Shown here piece after piece: positions 59,101-64,000 of a stretch of DNA of 64,000 nt. How positions within the stretch are numbered: the first letter of the stretch is position 1; every line of letters starts with the position of its first letter. Below the pieces are notes generated by a model. The model ran no database searches, was not told the origin of the DNA, and worked only from the letters and a program-made list of their open reading frames with translations. This stretch comes from Litsea cubeba (lineage: Eukaryota; Streptophyta; Magnoliopsida; Laurales; Lauraceae), in NCBI GenBank assembly GCA_012931725.1, contig CM022946.1:54137194-54201193 (forward strand), given 5' to 3'. A program made the translations under genes and the position numbers.

Positions 59101-61941
59101 CTGATCGACGCCACCGCTGGTCACGACCGAATGAGCTTCCTTGATGCCTACCGAGGCTACCATCAGATCCCGCTCTACGAGCCTGACGAGGAGAAAACAT
59201 CGTTCATCACCCCCTGCGGCACTTACTGCTATAAGGTGATGCCCTTCGGGCTGAAGAACGCGGGGGCGACCTATCAGCGCCTCGTCACAAAATTGTTCCA
59301 GGCCCAGCTCGGCCGATCGGTAGAGGTGTACATCGACGACATGGTCGTCAAATCTGTGCGCTCCAGCGACCATCTGGCGGATCTCGGCCAAGTCTTCGGC
59401 ATCCTTCGCGCGTACAAGCTCAAGCTAAACGCTTCCAAGTGCGCCTTCGGCGTAGCCTCAGGCAAGTTCCTCGGCAGCTTGGTAACGCGGAGGGGGATAG
59501 AGGCCAATCCGGACCAGATCACTGCCATCCAGGGCATCCAAAGTCCCTCTACCACGAAGGAAGTTCAGAGGCTCACAGGAATGGCCGCAGCACTCAACCG
59601 CTTCATCAGCCGATCATCAGATAAGTGCAGGCCTTTCTTTCAGCTTTTAAAGAAAAATCTGAAATTCCAGTGGACCCCTGAGTGCGACCAGGCATTGGCC
59701 GCACTCAAAACTTATTTAATGTCACCACCATTACTCTCCACCCCAACTTTGGGGGAGATTCTGTATCTGTACCTTGCGGTCTCGGATCACGCAGTGAGCT
59801 CCGTCCTCATTAGGGAGGACGAGGGAGTCCAAAAGCCGATCTATTACACGAGCAAGACCCTGCTCGATGCCGAGACCAGGTACCTCCTATTGGAGAAGCT
59901 TACGTTGGCTCTCGTCACCGCCTCCCGCAAGCTCTCCCATTATTTTCAGTCCCACACCATTGTGGTAATCACGGAGCATCCACTCCGTTCAGTGTTCAAA
60001 AAAGCTGACTTTTCAGGGCGCATATCAAAGTGGGCAGTTGAACTGGGGCAGTACGATATACAGTACCGTCCCCGAACTGCGATCAAAGCCCAGATTCTGG
60101 CAGACTTCATAGTGGAATTCGTCTCCCCCAACCCGGCTCCGACCCAGTCCGGCACGGCACTGGGGGGCACAGGGCACGAGCCAGTAGGAACAGAGGTCCA
60201 GCAGTCTCCCACCTCGGCATGGAAGATCTTTGTCGACGGGTCGTCCACCTCCAAGAGAGCTGGCGCCGGCATAGTTCTCCAATCGCCAGAGGGACTGGTC
60301 ATAGAGCAGACCTTCACCCTGGACTTCAAAGCGACAAACAATGAGGCAGAGTACGAAGCATTGATTGCAGGGTTGAACAGTGCCCAGATCCTCGGAGCCC
60401 AGCACCTGGAGATCTTCAGCGACTCTCAACTGGTAACTAGCCAGCTCGCTGGAGACTACCAGGCCAGGGACGACAGGATGGCGGCCTACTTAGCCCTTGC
60501 GAAAAAACTGCTCTCCCCATTTCAGAAAGCCGAGGTCAGGCAAATATCCCGAGATACCAACACGCATGCAGATGCGCTTGCAAACCTGGCCTCCGCTGTT
60601 GAAGCAGGAAAGAAGAGGACCATCGAGGTCGGGTCAGTATCAAGGTCAAGTCTAGAACTCCATTCATCTCGGCTTGTCCTCTGTGCTGACCTCGGCCCTA
60701 GCTGGATGGATCCAATCGTCGCCTACTTGAAGGACGACCAGCTCCCTGAGGACAAGACTGAAGCCCACAAGATCAGGATCAAGGCAGCTCGGTTTTGGCT
60801 CTCTCCCGAAGGCAAACTCTACAGGAAGTCCTTCACAGGTCCATACCTCCAATGCGTCCACCCGACCAAGGTGGACGATTTCCTGTATGAGATCCACGAA
60901 GGAATCTGCGGCAGCCATATAGGAGGACGGTCATTGGCCTACAGAGCAATCAGCCAGGGTTACTGGTGGCCCTACATGCAGAAGGACGCCCAGGTCTACG
61001 CCAGGAAATGCGAGAAATGCCAGAAGTTTTCCCACTCCCTCCATCAGCCAGCACAGGATCTGAGTCCCCTCTCCAGCCCATGGCCCTTCGCTCAATGGGG
61101 CCTGGACATTGTGGGGCCTCTTCACCGAGCTCCAGGGAACAAGAGATGACTGATAGTGGTTACGGACTACTTCACAAAATGGATAGAGGCTGAGCCGTTG
61201 TCTTCAATCACGAACAGGGACTCCAGGAACTTCGTTTGGAAAAACATCCTTACGAGGTTCGGCATCCCCCGGACCCTGATTTCGGATAACGGGACTCAGT
61301 TCGACTCCAAGTCCTTCAAAGATTTCTGCCAAGAGCACGGCATCAGAAACCATTACTCCACCCCGGCATATCCACAGAGTAATGGCCAGGCAGAAATCTC
61401 TAACAAAGTGATCCTGGACGGCCTGAAGAAGCGACTGGACAAGGCAAAGGGCAGATGGACAGAGGAGCTTCCGAGCGTGCTCTGGGCATACAGAACAACT
61501 CCAAAGAGGTCCACCTCGGCAACACCTTTCTCTCTGGCCTACGGGATGGAGGCGGTCATTCCCTTGGAAATCGGCCTTCCTACCCTGAGGACAGAGCTGG
61601 TCGACCAAGGCCGAAATGAGACGAACCTGGCAATGGAGCTGGAGCTGGTGGACGAGCGACGAGAAGCAGTAGCCCTGAGACTGACCGACTATCAGCAGCG
61701 GTTAGCCAGGGCATACAATCAAAATGTCAAAGAAAGGAGGTTCACCGCGGGAGAGCTCGTTTTAAAGAAGACCCTGCCAGCTGACCAAGAACCAAACGAG
61801 GGGAAGCTCGCCCCGAACTGGCATGGCCCGTTCAGAGTAGTCTCACTGGCAGGAAAATCAGCCTACAAGCTCGAAGACTTGGAAGGCAAGCCGCTGCCGA
61901 GACCGTGGAATGCATCCCACTTGAAGAAATTTTATTTCTAA
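56191..61941 (+). pseudogene. Tat-type gypsy gag-pol polyprotein with one in-frame stop
   Basis: ATG at 56191 (MPPKARKGGESS..) opens a frame of 1917 codons. Domains in order: a charged N-terminal region with a coiled coil; retrotransposon gag (about 290-430); a CCHC-like knuckle CSFHRGNGHKTEDC; and aspartic protease ILVDSGSSSEVLYYD near residue 670. Then reverse transcriptase (VCVDFTDLNRACPKDSFPLP near 950, YIDDMVVKS near 1047) and the ordinary RNase H (YYTSKTLLDAETRYLLLEK). A second, archaeal-type RNase H follows (WKIFVDGSSTSKRAGAGI near 1344, NNEAEYEALIAGL), then integrase with its zinc-binding region (1570-1612) and DDE core (DIVGPL, DNGTQFDS near 1700, GQAEISNK). TGA at 61147-61149 (..PGNKR stop LIVVTDYF..) stands where TGG for Trp is expected and truncates integrase. 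Otherwise the frame is intact to TAA at 61939-61941. Confidence 0.93.
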
Positions 61942-61963
61942 AGATGTAACGAATCTCAGAATC

Positions 61964-61969
61964 AATAAA
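61964..61969 (+). terminator. Possible polyadenylation signal after gypsy pol
   Basis: aataaa 23 bases after the stop codon. It could end a sub-genomic message, but a full-length retroelement RNA would need to read through to the 3' LTR. Confidence 0.3.
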
Positions 61970-62028
61970 ATCAGCTTTTGCCTTGTCATCAATCTGTCGT
62001 CTCTCTCTCTGGTCGACTCCGGCAGCAA

Positions 62029-62420
62029 AGGCTCTACGCCCTGGAAATGGCCTGGAGTTCCTACACTCAGCCTTTCCTAAAGCCCCCGTGTCTTGGACAC
62101 AATCAAGGCTCTACGCCCTGGAAATGGCCTGGAGTTCCTACACTCAGCCTTTCCTAAAGCCCCCGTGTCTTGGACACAATCAAGGCTCTACGCCCTGGAA
62201 ATGGCCTGGAGTTCCTACACTCAGCCTTTCCTAAAGCCCCCGTGTCTTGGACACAATCAAGGCTCTACGCCCTGGAAATGGCCTGGAGTTTTTACACTCA
62301 GCCTTTCCTAAAGCCCCCGTGTCTTGGACACAATCAAGGCTCTACGCCTTGGAAATGGCCTGGAGTTCTTACACTCAGCCTTTCCTAAAGCCCCCGTGTC
62401 TTGGACACTCTTCGGGTACA
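62029..62420 (+). repeat. 77-bp tandem repeat in the gypsy 3' region
   Basis: Units starting ggctctacgccctggaaatggc begin at 62030, 62107, 62184, 62261 and 62338, five near-identical copies of exactly 77 bp. A degraded sixth starts near 62415. The period is not a multiple of three and the overlapping short frames are artefacts. Tandem arrays between pol and the 3' LTR are known from Tat elements. Confidence 0.92.
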
Positions 62421-62740
62421 TACGCCCTGGGAATGGTCTGAAGTTCCTACACTCAGCCGTTTCCTAAAAGTCCGGGTTCATACACCCCTCAGAAGGCCAT
62501 TGCCGAACTCACTCTCGCCTAGCCGAGGCCTGCGGAACGATGTGGCCACCTCGGCGCAGGTTAATTCGGCCACGGTATGGGTCCACCTCGGCGCAAGGCC
62601 AGCCATTTCGGCCAAAGCCAGCCATTTCGGCCAAGGTCAGTGCCAGCACTCGCCAGCACTCAAACACAAACAGCACAGAAAGTGTTCCAGAACAGTGCAA
62701 GAAAAACAGAAGACGATGCAAGAGCATTATACACAGTTTG
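62421..62740 (+). other. Gypsy 3' untranslated region
   Basis: G/C-rich sequence with short repeats such as gccatttcggccaa (62606-62634) and gccagcactc (twice, 62642-62660). No recognisable protein. Confidence 0.5.
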
Positions 62741-62744
62741 GCAT

Positions 62745-62750
62745 TTTATT
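62745..62750 (-). terminator. Antisense polyadenylation signal
   Basis: The minus strand reads aataaa inside gtttacaatgaataaaatgcc, placed to end an antisense transcript starting from the TATA box at 63343-63350. A similar but signal-poor sequence recurs near 63680-63740. Confidence 0.4.
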
Positions 62751-63007
62751 CATTGTAAACTGCTTCACTACAAAAATTACAGAACAGAAAGCAAAGTACA
62801 GAAAGGAGGATCACAGTCCTCTAAAAACAGAAAATAAAGAAAAGCTGGGAGACTGATCTTCACCGACTCTTCAGGCTGCAGGCTCGAAGACGCCGGGTCG
62901 TTGCCTGGAGGTTCTCAGGGATCCTGAATTTCACCGGGCTGTACAATACACTTTGGCTGGTCAGACCAAAGCATCGCGCAGCCCCTCCAAGTCGGAGGCC
63001 CTGGACC

Positions 63008-63268
63008 TCAATCCCGCCTTCCGTACGACGGGCGCGCAGGACCGCGTCGGACGAGAATGCGCCACCGTCCCCCGGTTGCGTTGCAGCGCATCCCCACTCT
63101 GTCTGGCCAGGGACGGATGGCCATGAACCCGCGTTCAGAGAGCGCGTGGTCCACGGGGAGTTCCTTCAGAGAGCGCGCAGACCACGACGGACTTCCCCCT
63201 TGGAGAAAGCCGTCCACAGGCGCAAGGGTTCCCCCCGGATCGAAGATTACAGAATGTCTGTCAGACAT
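63008..63268 (-). CDS. Short antisense frame in the gypsy 3' region, unknown
   Basis: ATG at 63266-63268, 86 codons, 75 bp downstream of a minus-strand TATA box. Basic, Gly/Arg/Pro-rich, no recognised domain. Kept because of the promoter and polyadenylation signals around it; it could also be non-coding RNA. Confidence 0.3.
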   Translation of the reverse strand: MSDRHSVIFDPGGTLAPVDGFLQGGSPSWSARSLKELPVDHALSERGFMAIRPWPDRVGMRCNATGGRWRILVRRGPARPSYGRRD

Positions 63269-63342
63269 GGTTCCTACAGCTAAGTGAATTAAGCTATCCT
63301 ACTTCCGTTCCTTTTCTTCTCCCATGGCGAGCTTGCCATCCC

Positions 63343-63350
63343 TATTTATA
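63343..63350 (-). promoter_or_regulatory. Antisense TATA box in the gypsy 3' region
   Basis: The minus strand reads CCTATAAATAGGGATGGC, a strong plant TATA box oriented against gag-pol. Confidence 0.5.
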
Positions 63351-63769
63351 GGAAGAAGAAGGGCTCAGTCTCCGAAAGAAGGGCCCAGTCTCCGAAAGAA
63401 GTTATGAGGACGAAGTCTCCCACGCGTTACTGGGATGCACGACTGTTGACCAGCGATCCCTATGGCACCACGTGGAGACATCCGTCCGATTCCCTCGTCA
63501 GCCGTGCCACCTTGTTTGTTGCTATTTATGGTCTCCAGAATACGGAAAATCAGCACTGACAGTTTGACTCTTTCTACCTCAAGGGCCACGCCACACAGTA
63601 AAGGCATTCAATACCATTCAATGCACATCCAGAAATGAAAGAGAGACAAATGCAAAGAGAAGATTCACAAGTAAAAAAGCCCGTCTTTCATTGATTGTAG
63701 ACAGTATTTACAAAACTGAGAAGCAAAAACGTTACAAAAGAAAGACCAAGGACATGAGAAGGGACAGAG

Positions 63770-64000
63770 CTACTCCGGTCTCGGCGATTCGACCAGATCA
63801 ATCACCGTTTCCAAGGGGCCAGAGGCTTCGGCCGAGACAGGGACCTCGCTTGGAGCGTCGCTGGCAGAAGGGGCTTCAGCTGGTACCTCAGCCGAACCAG
63901 GAGCAGAAGAGGTCTCACCCTGAGGCACGGCCAAAGCCTCGCTGGCGACTGGGGCATCGCTCAAGACCGGGGCAGCTGGAGCGTCGTCAGCAACAGGAGC
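63770..64000 (-). CDS. Antisense ORF of the Tat element, C-terminal end (partial)
   Basis: The minus-strand frame is open from the window edge (64000) to a stop at 63770-63772. It encodes at least 76 residues of an acidic, Ala/Pro/Glu/Ser-rich tail (SAPGSAEVPAEAPSASDAPS .. DLVESPRPE). Its position after pol and its orientation match the antisense ORF reported in Grande-type and related Tat elements, whose function is unknown. The N-terminal part lies outside the window, so any domain there cannot be judged. Confidence 0.5.
   Translation of the reverse strand, partial: APVADDAPAAPVLSDAPVASEALAVPQGETSSAPGSAEVPAEAPSASDAPSEVPVSAEASGPLETVIDLVESPRPE

Larger units (their letters stand above)
55168..64000 (+). 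mobile_element. Ty3/gypsy LTR retrotransposon, Tat-type, truncated by window edge
   Basis: 5' LTR, TGGCGCC-type primer site, plus-strand gag-pol with a second RNase H domain, a 77-bp tandem array and an antisense coding region after pol. This order is characteristic of plant Tat-lineage elements (Grande, Retand, Ogre relatives). The 3' LTR is not reached. The G/C content is clearly higher than that of the neighbouring copia elements. A remnant of the same LTR family is at 17341-17558. Confidence 0.85.

Overview
This is nuclear DNA of a flowering plant. Large spacers are AT-rich. The window holds plant Ty1/copia and Ty3/gypsy (Tat-type) retrotransposons, a CACTA transposon, hAT-like and tRNA-SINE elements, and fragments of plant-specific genes (PLS-type PPR, CYP90-type P450, PINOID-type AGC kinase). 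The species cannot be named from the sequence. Only one locus looks like an intact host protein gene: a small secreted-peptide precursor at 3425-3688 on the minus strand.

Layout. 1-5754: spacer with AT-rich tandem repeats, two copies of one tRNA-derived SINE (1819-1993 minus; 4271-4434 plus), a 511-bp hAT-like miniature element with a near-perfect 8-bp target duplication, and the peptide gene. 5755-10768: copia element 1 on the minus strand, whose long open gag-pol frame has lost the end of RNase H. 10769-17340: spacer plus copy 1 of a TIR-type miniature element (13703-14628). 17341-18334: a gypsy LTR remnant followed by a strongly palindromic, tRNA-like repeat cluster. 18648-35104: one 16.5-kb CACTA element with both termini, a 3-bp ATA target duplication and long subterminal arrays of TTTACCGACG..CGTCGGTAAA units. 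It carries pieces of a PPR gene, the first exon of a CYP90-type P450 and the C-terminal half of a PINOID-like kinase, together with its own Transposase_24-type gene on the minus strand, but no visible TNP2 transposase. A hAT-like insertion with further gene-like scraps sits inside it.

37121-55155: a Russian-doll nest. Copy 2 of the TIR miniature element is split by copia element 2 (37731-54942, plus strand, TSD TGGAA), whose gag is in turn split by copia element 3 (40891-50511, minus strand). Element 3 is not flanked by a normal 5-bp duplication. It has a 365-bp direct duplication of element 2 gag, and its left LTR has lost its last 25 bp.

55168-64000: a Tat-type gypsy element running off the right edge, with 5' LTR, TGGCGCC primer site, a gag-pol frame (56191-61941) broken by a single TGA, a 77-bp tandem array, and an antisense coding region downstream of pol. 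All retroelement polyproteins carry defects (in-frame stops, a frameshift or truncation), so none looks autonomous as it stands. LTR pairs that can be compared by eye are nearly identical, which points to recent insertion.
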